In this document: positions 1 to 8,970 of the stretch, in pieces | How positions within the stretch are numbered: position 1 is the first letter of the stretch | Layout of the letters: each line of letters starts with the position of its first letter | Assembly: GCA_045653225.1 (NCBI GenBank) | Contig: JAZOLP010000177.1 | Span: forward strand, 1 to 31,019 | Length of the DNA: 31,019 bases | Reading direction: 5' to 3' | Origin: UBA1737 sp045653225 | GTDB taxonomy: Bacteria > Bacillota_I > Bacilli_A > ML615J-28 > CAG-313 | Program-made: the position numbers and the translations under genes | Notes under the pieces: generated by a model | Told to the model about the DNA's origin: nothing | What the model saw: only the letters and a program-made list of their open reading frames with translations | Databases searched by the model: none

Positions 1-2555
1 CTTGTTGTAGATAAGAATGTTGAGTAAGCAGCAACTGAACTATCTGTACCAAATGAAATCTTTAATGCATTAGCATTGTTATAAGTAGCTTTAGCAGCAT
101 TGTAAACTAATTCGATTTTTGCGATTGGTTTAGCAAAAGCAGTAGTGTTCCAAATTGAAGAAGCTTTACCGTTTTTGTTTCTCCATTGGATACCATTACC
201 GTATGAACCTAATTCGATATAACTGAATTCAATACCATCAACAGTTTTAGTACCATCAGCATAAGCATCTAAACCTAAAACATCAACGTTTAATTCAACT
301 TTAGAAGTAGCAGCAGGAACTTCTGGAGCTACATAATCAGGATCAACTTCACCACATTCACATTTACCTTCAACGAATTCATGTTCATGAACTGGAGGTT
401 CTGGAGTTTGACCTTGGTTAGCATCATATAAATGACCAACGAATGAAGTAGCAGCTTTATCGATTGATGATGGGCTGATTGTATCATATGTTCCATATGT
501 ACCAACATAGTATTCAGTACCTTCAACTAGAGTTGTAAATGTTTGTAATTCTTCGTTATAATTCCATACAGATGATGGAGCAGCTTCAAATTTAATATTT
601 CTATGAGTACCGCTTGCAACAACATTAATATATAATACAGTACCATTTACTTGAACTAATTTTAAGTTGTAACCACCTTCAACAGCTACTACATAAACAT
701 CAGCAGCAGCAGCTAAATCAGTTGTACTTTCACCATAATAAGTATTTTTGTAATTACCTGTTAAATATAAAGTTTTACCAGTATTACCTTGAACAACTTC
801 ATATTTGTAAGCATAATCAGTTTTGAAAGGACCTTCAGCTTCAGCTTCAACAAATCCCATGAACCATGCATTCTTGAATTGAGGGGTACCATTATATTGA
901 CCAAGTACACCATAAACGATTACTTCATCACCATCAACAGGTTTAACTTCCATAGCATCATATCTTGTGCTACCATCTGCGCTATATAAACCATAAACAC
1001 AAATTTGGTTAGTACCATCAGTGATATAGAAGTTACCATAAGTAGTGTTATAGAAACCAGTTACAGTACCTTTGATATAATATTTTTCAGCTGTATAAGT
1101 ATTGTGAGTTTGAGCAGAACCAATTGCGATAGCTTGTTCTACAGTGATATATTCAATTGTTGGTTGTTGTTGAACAACTTTTTTAATTGTAACTGTTAAT
1201 TGTTTAGAAACAGTAACTGAACCAACTGTAACAGAAACTTCTAATACAACAACTTGATCTTCTTCACCACGAGTAACTTTAGCAACACCTTCAGAAATTT
1301 CAACACCAGTACCAGAAACAACTTTCCATGAACCAGCAGCATTTAGATCGAAATCAGCATCATAAGAATCATTTAAAGTAATTTGAGCAAGAGCAACATT
1401 AGCTTTAGTTTCATCATCAACTTTTGGAGCTTCAGCAACTTCAATTCCACCATCCCATAATAAATGGTTCTTAACGATTCTTGAGTCACGGTCATAACCA
1501 GCACCAGTAACTTTAACATATTGACCAACATGAGCAGCTAATACTTCTTTCATTTCTGCGTTGTAAGATTTGTAGTAAATCCATGCAACTTCACCAGTTT
1601 CAGCATCAACTAAGCAATATTCATCTTTAGTAGTAGAGTTATAGTTTTCAGTTAAGTAACCTTCAACTTTATATAAATCACCACCTAAGTGACCGATAAC
1701 TTCATCGCCTAGACCAACATTTTGGTTTTCCCATTGTTGAACTTTAATTTCTGTATATGCAGGTAATTTAACTTGACCATTTGATTTAGCAACAGATACG
1801 TTAGAACCAACTTGTAAGCTACCATAGTATGAGTAGATACCACCGATAACTTCTACATAGTCACCAATCTTAACGTTTGTATTATCACCATATACATAGA
1901 TACCATCTGTACCATCATGTAACATGAAACCTTTAGTAGCGCCATCAGCATTTAACTTAGCAGTAACAACACCACTTAACATTACGTTATAAGTAACTGA
2001 GCTGTTAGATACTAATGCTTTATCAACACCTTGTTGAACATAGATGTAATCCCAAGCACGTAATTTTACGTCTTTGATATCACCCATATCAGTACCTTCA
2101 GGTTTAGCAAGAACAGTGAATGTGAATTGTTTTGAAATAGGTTCAGTTGTTTCAGTAAATGTACCGTTATCAACCCAACTATATTCAGCAACAACAGTAG
2201 CAGTAATTACTACAGTTGAAAGTAAATCTTCACCAACTAATACGTTTCTTGGGTCATCAGAACTAGGACGAACAACTTTACCAGTGTTAGAAATAATATC
2301 TTCTTCTGAACTTGACCAAGAAATAGTTACACCTGGATAATTTTTGTTTTCAGTAGCGAATGATAAAGATGTAACAACAGCAGTTCTATCTTCTTCGCCC
2401 CATACTAATTTACCTAAAACTTCTTGAGCATCTGCTTCTGCTTGTTTTTGAGCAGCTGCTTTAGGAGATAAAGTAACAGCTGTACATGAAACTAAGCATA
2501 CAAATGTAAAAAGAAGGCAAATTAAACATGCAAATAAATTGCGTTTTTTAGACAT
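1..2555 (-). CDS. large multi-OB-fold surface lipoprotein (3' end outside window)
   Basis: I read an uninterrupted frame from the ATG at 2555 to the left edge, at least 851 codons. A strong AGGAGG ribosome site lies 10 nt upstream (2566-2571). The N-terminus is a lipoprotein signal: KKR, a hydrophobic stretch, then LVSC with the lipidated Cys at residue 24. Next comes an immunoglobulin-like segment (about residues 45-150, of the ISWSSS...G.V.RP type seen in atrophied bacterial Ig domains). Two OB-fold-like segments follow (DNA about 2060-1790 and 1740-1450), then another beta-rich region and a third OB-like domain (about 1160-860, motif YIKGTVTG...YITDG). Near residue 723 sits an H-x-H-x-F-V-x-G-K-C-x-C-G-E motif that also occurs in the upstream nuclease lipoprotein. 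It is the last visible gene of the transporter operon, 25 nt after the nuclease gene. OB folds of this kind accompany secreted nucleases and often bind nucleic acid or glycans; the function here is unknown. Confidence 0.85.
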   Translation of the reverse strand, partial: MSKKRNLFACLICLLFTFVCLVSCTAVTLSPKAAAQKQAEADAQEVLGKLVWGEEDRTAVVTSLSFATENKNYPGVTISWSSSEEDIISNTGKVVRPSSDDPRNVLVGEDLLSTVVITATVVAEYSWVDNGTFTETTEPISKQFTFTVLAKPEGTDMGDIKDVKLRAWDYIYVQQGVDKALVSNSSVTYNVMLSGVVTAKLNADGATKGFMLHDGTDGIYVYGDNTNVKIGDYVEVIGGIYSYYGSLQVGSNVSVAKSNGQVKLPAYTEIKVQQWENQNVGLGDEVIGHLGGDLYKVEGYLTENYNSTTKDEYCLVDAETGEVAWIYYKSYNAEMKEVLAAHVGQYVKVTGAGYDRDSRIVKNHLLWDGGIEVAEAPKVDDETKANVALAQITLNDSYDADFDLNAAGSWKVVSGTGVEISEGVAKVTRGEEDQVVVLEVSVTVGSVTVSKQLTVTIKKVVQQQPTIEYITVEQAIAIGSAQTHNTYTAEKYYIKGTVTGFYNTTYGNFYITDGTNQICVYGLYSADGSTRYDAMEVKPVDGDEVIVYGVLGQYNGTPQFKNAWFMGFVEAEAEGPFKTDYAYKYEVVQGNTGKTLYLTGNYKNTYYGESTTDLAAAADVYVVAVEGGYNLKLVQVNGTVLYINVVASGTHRNIKFEAAPSSVWNYNEELQTFTTLVEGTEYYVGTYGTYDTISPSSIDKAATSFVGHLYDANQGQTPEPPVHEHEFVEGKCECGEVDPDYVAPEVPAATSKVELNVDVLGLDAYADGTKTVDGIEFSYIELGSYGNGIQWRNKNGKASSIWNTTAFAKPIAKIELVYNAAKATYNNANALKISFGTDSSVAAYSTFLSTT

Positions 2556-2580
2556 ATATTTTCTTCCTCCTTATATGTTT

Positions 2581-3945
2581 TTATTCGAATACAATATCAT
2601 CAAATGAACATAACATCATTTGAATATAACCATCATTTGAATCATCAGTATTATAATCATAATAAGATACAATAGCAGTTAATGATTTAAATGTTTTACC
2701 TGTGAAATAAGAATAAGATGTAATACGACCATCAGGACCAACTAAGTTGATATTGTTACCAACACGTACATCTAATCTTACTGTTTGACCTTGTTCATTT
2801 ACATAACTAGCTTTAATAGTAAATGCGTTAGAGTCAGAGTCAGAACCACCAGTAACTGTTAAATCGTTAATAGTTACGATGCTTCCAATTAAATCTGAAT
2901 TATTAATATTAATAACAGATTTATCTTCAATTTCTTCTACATAAATAGCAGATGATGGATCATCTGGAGCAAACGATCTTACTTTAGCAGTAACATCAGT
3001 AATTTGAAGTGTACCAAAGTAATAACCAATTTTACCTTCGATAACAATAGAGTTACCTAATTCGAATGCAGCTTGAGTGTTATAACCACCATAAATATAA
3101 ACACCATAATATTGGTTTGTATTTTCATCATATTGTTGAATATAACAAGCGCTTCTACCATCTAATCTTGTAACTACACCAGAAACAACAACTTTTTTAC
3201 CTTTATCTAATTCTTGTAAAGCAGCTTCTTTGCTTCCGTATAATTCTCTAATTTCTTTTAAAGACATAGCTTTTGATTCTTTAGAATAATCATAATCAGG
3301 GTCATTTTCATAACCATAAATACGACATCTATTAATAGTTACATCATAAACAGCTTCATTGAAAATTTCAGCCATACTAGTATCATTAGCTTTTGCTTTA
3401 GCTAAAGCTTGTTCTACTAATTCTAAGTTTAATAATCTAGAATCACCATCTTCAGATATTAACCATACCCATGAAAGGTATCTTTCACCAGTAGTATCTA
3501 CTCTGTCATTAATATCGTCACATTGTAATACAATTTTGTAAGCATTTTTTAAAGCTTTTTTAGTATATTTACTAGCGGCAAACCCCCAAGGTTCAACTTT
3601 ATAAGTTGACTCAGGAGTATTAATGCCTAAATAACGTGCTGTAAACACTTGACCATTTTTAGTTTTAAAATGAGTAGTATCACCATCAACGAATTGGCTA
3701 ACAGTTACTTCGCCAATACCGTCAGTAATAAAATCTTTTCCTTCCCAATCTTCAGTTAATTTTAATTCATCAGTTTTTGGAGTAACATAATTATAATTAT
3801 CTTCGAATGGATTATAATTAGGATCTAATTCACCACATGTACATTTACCATTTACAAAGCTATGTGTATGTGGTAAAGTTTCACAACTTGCAAGAATAAA
3901 AACAAGTAAGAATAATAAGAAATATTTAAATATTTTCTTAAACAT
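2581..3945 (-). CDS. surface lipoprotein with staphylococcal-nuclease (TNase-like) domain and C-terminal OB fold
   Basis: A 454-residue predicted extracellular nuclease. The signal peptide ends in LASC with the lipidated Cys at 21, so the enzyme would be tethered outside the membrane. Residues 26-39 carry the HxHxFVNGKCTCGE motif. Residues about 78-205 match the SNase fold: DGDT at 87-90, R104, the N-T-P-E segment at 109-112, a PWG-A helix near 119, and R155 in TTGERYLSW. By spacing these correspond to Staphylococcus aureus nuclease D21, R35, D40-T41-E43 and R87. The D40 equivalent is Asn109 here, which may change calcium binding. Residues about 235-330 (KKVVVSGVVTR...IVIEGKIGYYFGTLQITDV) look like an OB fold. 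The gene starts 20 nt after the binding-protein gene and precedes the multi-OB lipoprotein by 25 nt, so it is probably co-transcribed with the ABC importer. The likely role is degradation of external nucleic acid for uptake (inference). Confidence 0.85.
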   Translation of the reverse strand: MFKKIFKYFLLFLLVFILASCETLPHTHSFVNGKCTCGELDPNYNPFEDNYNYVTPKTDELKLTEDWEGKDFITDGIGEVTVSQFVDGDTTHFKTKNGQVFTARYLGINTPESTYKVEPWGFAASKYTKKALKNAYKIVLQCDDINDRVDTTGERYLSWVWLISEDGDSRLLNLELVEQALAKAKANDTSMAEIFNEAVYDVTINRCRIYGYENDPDYDYSKESKAMSLKEIRELYGSKEAALQELDKGKKVVVSGVVTRLDGRSACYIQQYDENTNQYYGVYIYGGYNTQAAFELGNSIVIEGKIGYYFGTLQITDVTAKVRSFAPDDPSSAIYVEEIEDKSVININNSDLIGSIVTINDLTVTGGSDSDSNAFTIKASYVNEQGQTVRLDVRVGNNINLVGPDGRITSYSYFTGKTFKSLTAIVSYYDYNTDDSNDGYIQMMLCSFDDIVFE

Positions 3946-3965
3946 TTTAATTAACCTTTTTTAAA

Positions 3966-5393
3966 TTAGTCGTTCTTTAATGCAGCAAGTGCATCTTTAA
4001 TAGCTTTATCAACAGAATATTGTTCTTGGTTATAAAGGATTTCTTGAATGATTAATTCGCCTTCTGTACGAGCTTTAGCAGATCCTGGGAATGCGATTGA
4101 AGTATAGAAATAAGCAGATTGAGCAAGACCAACTACACAAACTTCTTTAATTGGATCGTAAACATATTTACCATTACCTTCATCATCATAAACCATTTGG
4201 CTGATGTATTCTTGGTATTCTTTAGAAGCAGCAACGTCTTTACGAGTTGGGAAGTAAGCAGTTCTTAAAGTCCAATCTAATGCTGATTCATAGTTAGTTA
4301 AATATTTCATAAATAACCAACCAAATAATTCTTCTTGTTTGTCTTTACATTCGAATAATGTAATGTTAGTACCTTGTTGAATAACTTGTTTTTCAGCTTC
4401 TGAAGCACCAGCAACTTGAGGGTATGGAGCAACACCAGTAGTGAATGAACCATCTGTAGCAACGTTGTAAGAAGCACCAGCTGAAGAACCAATAGTCATT
4501 GGAAGTTGCATAGCTTTGAATGCATCTGAACAGTAGTTAGTACCTAAGTGAGTAGATGTAACAGTATTACCTTTGTTGAATTCTTGTACTAACCAGTTTA
4601 AAGCAGCTTTTGCTTGAGGATTATCAAATTTGTATTGACCTACACCATTTGCATCAAATGCAGTGTATTCACCACCCCATTGTTGGATTAATGTGATGAA
4701 GAAGTTAGCTTCAGAGTCAATACCGATACCACCAACTTTTTTACCTTCGTTTTTAGCGTTTTGGTATTCAGTTGTTTGTTTCCATTGTTCACAAATAGCA
4801 ATTACATCATCCCAAGTTTTAGGAGCACTCCAACCATATTTTTCAAATAATTCTACATTATAGAATAAAACTTCTGTAGATTTATTGAATGGAATTGAGT
4901 AGATTGTTCCTTCTTTGTCATAAATACTACCTTCAGCCCAGAATCTGTCGATGAAACCATAAGAATCAGCAGCAGAACCTTCTAAACCATAGCTTGCATG
5001 TTCAATATATTCATCTAGTGATTTAACAGCTTCACCTTCTAAGTATAATGAAACGTGGTCTGGATATGTTTGAGCAACTGTAGGTTGATTACCAGTTGCG
5101 ATGCTTGATGCGATAGTTTGTCTTAATGTGTCATAGTCACCTTGACTTGTTTGTTCAACAGTAACTCTTACACCATATTGTTTGTACATTGCTTCTTCAA
5201 ATCTATCAATAATGTCTTGAATAACAACTTGTAAGTTTGCACCATTTGCATGGTAGAATCTTACAACAGTTTCTTTAGAAGTGTCAATTTGGCTTGGATC
5301 TAAGATACCATCAGTACCTGCAACAGGACCAATACATGATGCAACACTTACTAAAGCGATTAAAGCGATTAATAAAGTTAAAAACTTTTTCAT
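3966..5393 (-). CDS. ABC transporter extracellular solute-binding lipoprotein, family 1, UgpB-like
   Basis: A 475-residue binding protein with a lipoprotein signal ending VASC (Cys20). The body resembles family 1 solute-binding proteins, especially the glycerol-3-phosphate/glycerophosphodiester binder UgpB: FYHANG near the start, V.VE.TSQGDYD, then SIATGNQPTVAQTYPDHVSLYLEGEAVKSLDEYI read in two parts, and a Gly/Ser-rich SSAGASYN segment where UgpB-type proteins contact ligand. It would capture substrate at the outer face and deliver it to the two permeases encoded just upstream. The 77-nt gap between the second permease and this gene holds only a very weak hairpin (AAGATTTAATCTT) and a GGAG ribosome site, so partial termination is possible but a full stop is unlikely. 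Substrate cannot be fixed from sequence: sugars, glycerol-3-phosphate-like compounds, or products of the downstream nuclease are options. Confidence 0.88.
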   Translation of the reverse strand: MKKFLTLLIALIALVSVASCIGPVAGTDGILDPSQIDTSKETVVRFYHANGANLQVVIQDIIDRFEEAMYKQYGVRVTVEQTSQGDYDTLRQTIASSIATGNQPTVAQTYPDHVSLYLEGEAVKSLDEYIEHASYGLEGSAADSYGFIDRFWAEGSIYDKEGTIYSIPFNKSTEVLFYNVELFEKYGWSAPKTWDDVIAICEQWKQTTEYQNAKNEGKKVGGIGIDSEANFFITLIQQWGGEYTAFDANGVGQYKFDNPQAKAALNWLVQEFNKGNTVTSTHLGTNYCSDAFKAMQLPMTIGSSAGASYNVATDGSFTTGVAPYPQVAGASEAEKQVIQQGTNITLFECKDKQEELFGWLFMKYLTNYESALDWTLRTAYFPTRKDVAASKEYQEYISQMVYDDEGNGKYVYDPIKEVCVVGLAQSAYFYTSIAFPGSAKARTEGELIIQEILYNQEQYSVDKAIKDALAALKND

Positions 5394-5470
5394 TTTTTTC
5401 TCCTTTTGTTAATTTAATATTTTAGTTTTTATATATTTTTGCTAAATTAAGATTAAATCTTGTTTTAGTT

Positions 5471-6469
5471 TTAGCCTTTAATACCACTACGGCTTACGCC
5501 TCTCATAATGTATTTACGTAAAATGATAAATACAACAAGTAGTGGAGCGGTAACAATTGTTGAACCCGCCATTTGAAGACCTTGAACAGTACGACCTTCT
5601 TCTGAAGTAAATGCCATTCTTAAACCTGTAGTAATAAGACGCATTTCCTTAACAGTCGTAACCATCATTGGCCATACGTATGAGTTCCATGAGCCCATCA
5701 TTTTTAAAATAGTAATTGTAATAAGTGTAGGCATTGCGATAGGAACCATAACTTTTAATAGATATTTGAAATCACCAGTACCATCTACCTTAGCAGCATA
5801 GTATAGTTCATTCGGAATTTGTTTAAAGTTTTGTCTCAATAAATAAATGTAATAAACACTGATTAGGAATGGAATAATCATTGCCCAATAAGTATCTAGA
5901 CCGTCTAAATAACCAACTACTGTAATATAGTTAGAAATAGTCATCATTTCACCAGGAATCATCATTGTAGTTAAGAAGAGATTGAAAATTAACTCTCTAC
6001 CTTTAAATTGAAGTCTTGAGAATGCAAATGCAGCAAAGACAGTTGTAATTAATGTTCCAAGTGTTGACCATACACCAACCCAAACTGTATTAAAAATTAA
6101 TCTTCCAGCGTTTAATCTTTCGATTGCTAATGGATAGTTAGATAAAGCTAGAATATGTGGGTAGAATGTAGGAATTGCTAATTCGATTTCAGATTCTGTC
6201 TTTAATGATGTTGCAATCATCCAATAGAATGGAACAATCATAAAGAAAGCAAGCACTGCTAAGAAAGAATATGACACAAAATATTTAAAGAATTTAAATA
6301 CTTTTTCACGTCTAATAGTTTCTTCTGCTGAATCTCCGATAAATGCTGTTTTCTTGCTAGGAGTATGTTCAACTAAACGTTGGTCAGATGATTTATTAGT
6401 ACCAATTTTTAATTTAAAATAACCAAAGCAAAGAACTATAGCTATAATTGTAAGAATAATCATTGTCAT
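5471..6469 (-). CDS. ABC transporter permease, MalG/UgpE-like (CUT1)
   Basis: A 332-residue inner-membrane permease with the cytoplasmic EAA loop typical of binding-protein-dependent importers (ELYYAAKVDGTGDFKYLLK, contacting the ATPase). It ends with the charged RGVSRSGIKG tail typical of MalG/UgpE relatives, whose members are usually about 270-280 residues. The extra length is N-terminal: one additional hydrophobic segment (about residues 2-18) and a hydrophilic linker of about 45 residues precede the usual first helix (FKYFVSYSFLAVLAFFMIV). The start is supported by GAGGTGA just upstream, and no internal Met offers an obviously better start. It follows the first permease by 12 nt and pairs with it as the heterodimeric channel. 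Confidence 0.9.
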   Translation of the reverse strand: MTMIILTIIAIVLCFGYFKLKIGTNKSSDQRLVEHTPSKKTAFIGDSAEETIRREKVFKFFKYFVSYSFLAVLAFFMIVPFYWMIATSLKTESEIELAIPTFYPHILALSNYPLAIERLNAGRLIFNTVWVGVWSTLGTLITTVFAAFAFSRLQFKGRELIFNLFLTTMMIPGEMMTISNYITVVGYLDGLDTYWAMIIPFLISVYYIYLLRQNFKQIPNELYYAAKVDGTGDFKYLLKVMVPIAMPTLITITILKMMGSWNSYVWPMMVTTVKEMRLITTGLRMAFTSEEGRTVQGLQMAGSTIVTAPLLVVFIILRKYIMRGVSRSGIKG

Positions 6470-6481
6470 AATCGTTCACCT

Positions 6482-7453
6482 CTAGAAATGTACTTTCTTC
6501 TTTTCGATTAATTTATTAATACCTGTGAAGAATAAAATAATCAAGAATAATACTACCGCACCAGCTGATGCGTAACCAACAGTTTTACCTGTAGCACCTG
6601 AGCCTTTAATTTTGTCATAAATGAACCATACAACTGTTGCCATATTATTATGGCTACCAACTGAAGATGCGTTTTCTCCAAAGATCGCAACAACAGATGT
6701 ATATTCTTTAAACGCTCCAATGAACGATGTAATTAATAAATAGAAAATTTGTGGTGATAGAAGTGGAACAGTAATCTTAGCGAATGTTCTAAATTTAGAA
6801 GTTCCGTCAATTTGTGCAGCTTGATAATATTGTCTATCAACACTTTGTAAAGCACTAAGTAAAATAATAACTTTAAATGGAAGCGAATTCCATACAATAT
6901 AACAAATTAAAACCACTAAAGAAGTAAAGAATTGGCTGTTAAATAATAAACCAGCTTCAACGTTACCACCTAACCAGTTAATACTGCCATGTCCTAGCAT
7001 ATTAAGAATCGTATTCATTAAACCTTGCTGTGATTCAAACATTACACTAAATACCATACCTATGGCAATTGTATTTGTAACGTATGGTAAGAAGAAAATA
7101 GTTTGTAATAATTTTTGTAAAGGTTTAATAGAGTTTAGAGCAACAGCGATTAATAGTGAAAGCGCAATTGAAATTGGAACAGACACAAACACTATAATCA
7201 TTGTGTTAATTAAACATTGTAAGAACGGACTACCTTCTGAGAAAATAGTAATATAGTTTTTAATACCCCAACCATCCATGTTGTAAGGTCTAAAATAACC
7301 TTTCCCACTTAATAAATAGTTATATCCGTAGTTAAATGAAATTACAAATGTTTGAAGAACTGGATAGAATGTAAATATCAAAAGCAAAATAATTGCTGGT
7401 GATAAATATAACATCGCTCTCCAGAAATTTTTTGTTTTATTTCCTTCAACCAT
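6482..7453 (-). CDS. ABC transporter permease, MalF/UgpA-like (CUT1)
   Basis: A 323-residue membrane protein with about six transmembrane helices. It carries the EAA loop YYQAAQIDGTSKFRTFAKIT, which couples to the ATPase, followed by VPLLSPQIFY. The N-terminal WRAMLYLSPAIILLLIFTFYPV is the standard first helix of UgpA/LacF-type permeases. It lies 2 nt after the ATPase gene and 12 nt before the second permease, so translation is probably coupled. The stop is TAG. Confidence 0.9.
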   Translation of the reverse strand: MVEGNKTKNFWRAMLYLSPAIILLLIFTFYPVLQTFVISFNYGYNYLLSGKGYFRPYNMDGWGIKNYITIFSEGSPFLQCLINTMIIVFVSVPISIALSLLIAVALNSIKPLQKLLQTIFFLPYVTNTIAIGMVFSVMFESQQGLMNTILNMLGHGSINWLGGNVEAGLLFNSQFFTSLVVLICYIVWNSLPFKVIILLSALQSVDRQYYQAAQIDGTSKFRTFAKITVPLLSPQIFYLLITSFIGAFKEYTSVVAIFGENASSVGSHNNMATVVWFIYDKIKGSGATGKTVGYASAGAVVLFLIILFFTGINKLIEKKKVHF

Positions 7454-7455
7454 AA

Positions 7456-8517
7456 TTATTGTAACCTCTCTTCAGTCACTTTATGGAATACGAAACATTT
7501 ACGTGGTTTAACTGCTACTTTGATATCAGTATTTTCTTGTAATTCGATACCAGATTCAATAATAAATCTGAATGTATCTTTTTCAGAAAGAGGATTTGTT
7601 GCAATAACAGACATATCGCGACCAATGTGTTCAATTTGTTTTACATGAATATTTAAAGTTCCGTTTTCATTGATTTCGAAACCTTCTGGACGAATACCAA
7701 TAGTAACTTCTTGATTTTCAAGTTCAGTATCACCGATTTTATCTTGACCAATATATAAGCCACCATTATGTACATAACCTGAGAAAATATTAATAGGTGG
7801 AGTACCTAAGAATTTAGCAACAAATAAGTTTTTAGGATTGTCATAAACTTTTTGTGGTGCATCTGTTTGTTGTTCTATACCAAATTTCATTACAACAATT
7901 TCATCAGAAATACTCATTGCTTCTTCTTGGTCATGAGTAACGAAAATAGTTGTAATACCTGTTTCACGTTGAATTCTTCTGATTTCTTCACGTGTTTGAA
8001 GACGAAGTCTTGCATCTAGATTTGATAAAGGTTCATCAAGTAGTAAAACTTTAGGCTCTTTAACTAAAGCTCTTGCGATAGCAACACGTTGTTGTTGACC
8101 ACCTGATAATTGTTTAGGTTTTCTATCAAGTAATTCTTCAATACCAACTAATCTTGCATACTTAATTGTTCTTTGAGCAATTTCATCTTTTGGTAATTTC
8201 ATGTTTTGAAGCGGGAACATGATGTTTTGTCTAACAGTTAAATGTGGGTATAATGCATAGTTTTGGAATACTAAACCGATACCTCTTTTTTCTGCTGGTA
8301 ATGATGTAACATCTTCATCACCAAAGAAAATTTGTCCTGAAGATGGTTCATGTAAACCTGAGATCATATAAAGTGTTGTAGATTTACCGCATCCTGAAGG
8401 ACCAAGTAAGCCAACAAGTCTACCAGAAGGGATATCAATATTTAAATTATCCACTGCACGTACTTCTGAATTCTTATCAGCAAATATTTTTGTTAAATTC
8501 ACTAAGCGAATGTCCAT
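7456..8517 (-). CDS. ABC transporter ATP-binding protein, MsmX/UgpC/MalK-like
   Basis: A 353-residue CUT1 ATPase. It shows Walker A GPSGCGKST at residues 39-47, the ABC signature LSGGQQQRVAIARAL, Walker B VLLLDEPLSNLD, and a switch His in FVTHDQEEA. The C-terminal third (from about residue 240) is the MalK-type regulatory TOBE/OB region (IGIRPEGFEI). It energises the two permeases encoded just downstream. MsmX-type ATPases in Bacilli can serve several importers, but the gene's place at the head of the operon suggests a dedicated role here. The start has AGGAGGAAAG upstream. Confidence 0.93.
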   Translation of the reverse strand: MDIRLVNLTKIFADKNSEVRAVDNLNIDIPSGRLVGLLGPSGCGKSTTLYMISGLHEPSSGQIFFGDEDVTSLPAEKRGIGLVFQNYALYPHLTVRQNIMFPLQNMKLPKDEIAQRTIKYARLVGIEELLDRKPKQLSGGQQQRVAIARALVKEPKVLLLDEPLSNLDARLRLQTREEIRRIQRETGITTIFVTHDQEEAMSISDEIVVMKFGIEQQTDAPQKVYDNPKNLFVAKFLGTPPINIFSGYVHNGGLYIGQDKIGDTELENQEVTIGIRPEGFEINENGTLNIHVKQIEHIGRDMSVIATNPLSEKDTFRFIIESGIELQENTDIKVAVKPRKCFVFHKVTEERLQ

Positions 8518-8576
8518 AATAACTTTCCTCCTACTTATTAAAGTTTGCTAAATATATAGCTCCATTCACGTTACCT

Positions 8577-8605
8577 ATTTTACCACAATCCGCAAAATTT
8601 TTCAA
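8577..8605 (-). promoter_or_regulatory. predicted sigma-A promoter of the ABC importer-nuclease operon
   Basis: On the minus strand TTGAAA (8600-8605) and TAAAAT (8577-8582) are separated by exactly 17 bp, with TGG before the -10 as an extended element. Transcription would start near 8570, giving a leader of about 50 nt. An inverted repeat GCTA-n6-TAGC in that leader (about 8548-8561) could be an operator, but this is weak. Confidence 0.7.
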
Positions 8606-8662
8606 CCAAGAAGGTAAAATATATTTCTTTTTGATGAAAAATAATTTTTTTTGTAACTTACA

Positions 8663-8713
8663 AAATAAAAAAAATACGAGTTAATATGATGCAAAACACC
8701 ACTTTAACCCATA
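8663..8713 (-). terminator. terminator after the dnaX-recR operon
   Basis: On the minus strand a stem formed by 8704-8713 and 8674-8684 (with two G-U pairs) is followed by a run of T (plus-strand A tract about 8663-8674). It separates the recR operon from the importer operon. Confidence 0.6.
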
Positions 8714-8736
8714 TTTTATTAAATGATTTTTTCCTA

Positions 8737-8961
8737 TCAATTAAATAAATAAGAAACAAGAATAACTATAGCAACTATCGACAATATAATACCGAAAACT
8801 TTTAATGATTTTTTTAACAAGGACAAAACCCCAACCAAAATAAGCAACATAGCAACTATAACAACAAAGCCTTTTATTATACCTGGAAGGGGTAAAACAC
8901 CTTCAACTAACCATTCAAAAAATTTGTTTCCAAATTCAGAAATCTTATTAAAAAACTCCAT
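8737..8961 (-). CDS. small two-helix membrane protein of unknown function
   Basis: A 74-residue protein with an amphipathic N-terminus (MEFFNKISEFGNKFFEWL) and two hydrophobic segments (about residues 29-48 and 54-73). The two segments are separated by KKSLK. It starts 9 nt after the recR stop with GGAGA upstream, so it belongs to the dnaX-ybaB-recR transcript. It ends in TGA followed directly by TAG, the one clear TGA stop in the window. Small membrane proteins do occur after recR in some Firmicutes, but I do not recognise a family. Confidence 0.7.
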   Translation of the reverse strand: MEFFNKISEFGNKFFEWLVEGVLPLPGIIKGFVVIVAMLLILVGVLSLLKKSLKVFGIILSIVAIVILVSYLFN

Positions 8962-8970
8962 TTTAATCTC

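Noticed and set aside
8737..8961. TGA as tryptophan (Mycoplasma-type code)
   Set aside because: All conserved genes use TGG for Trp with full-length frames under the standard code, and TGA ends the small membrane protein gene.
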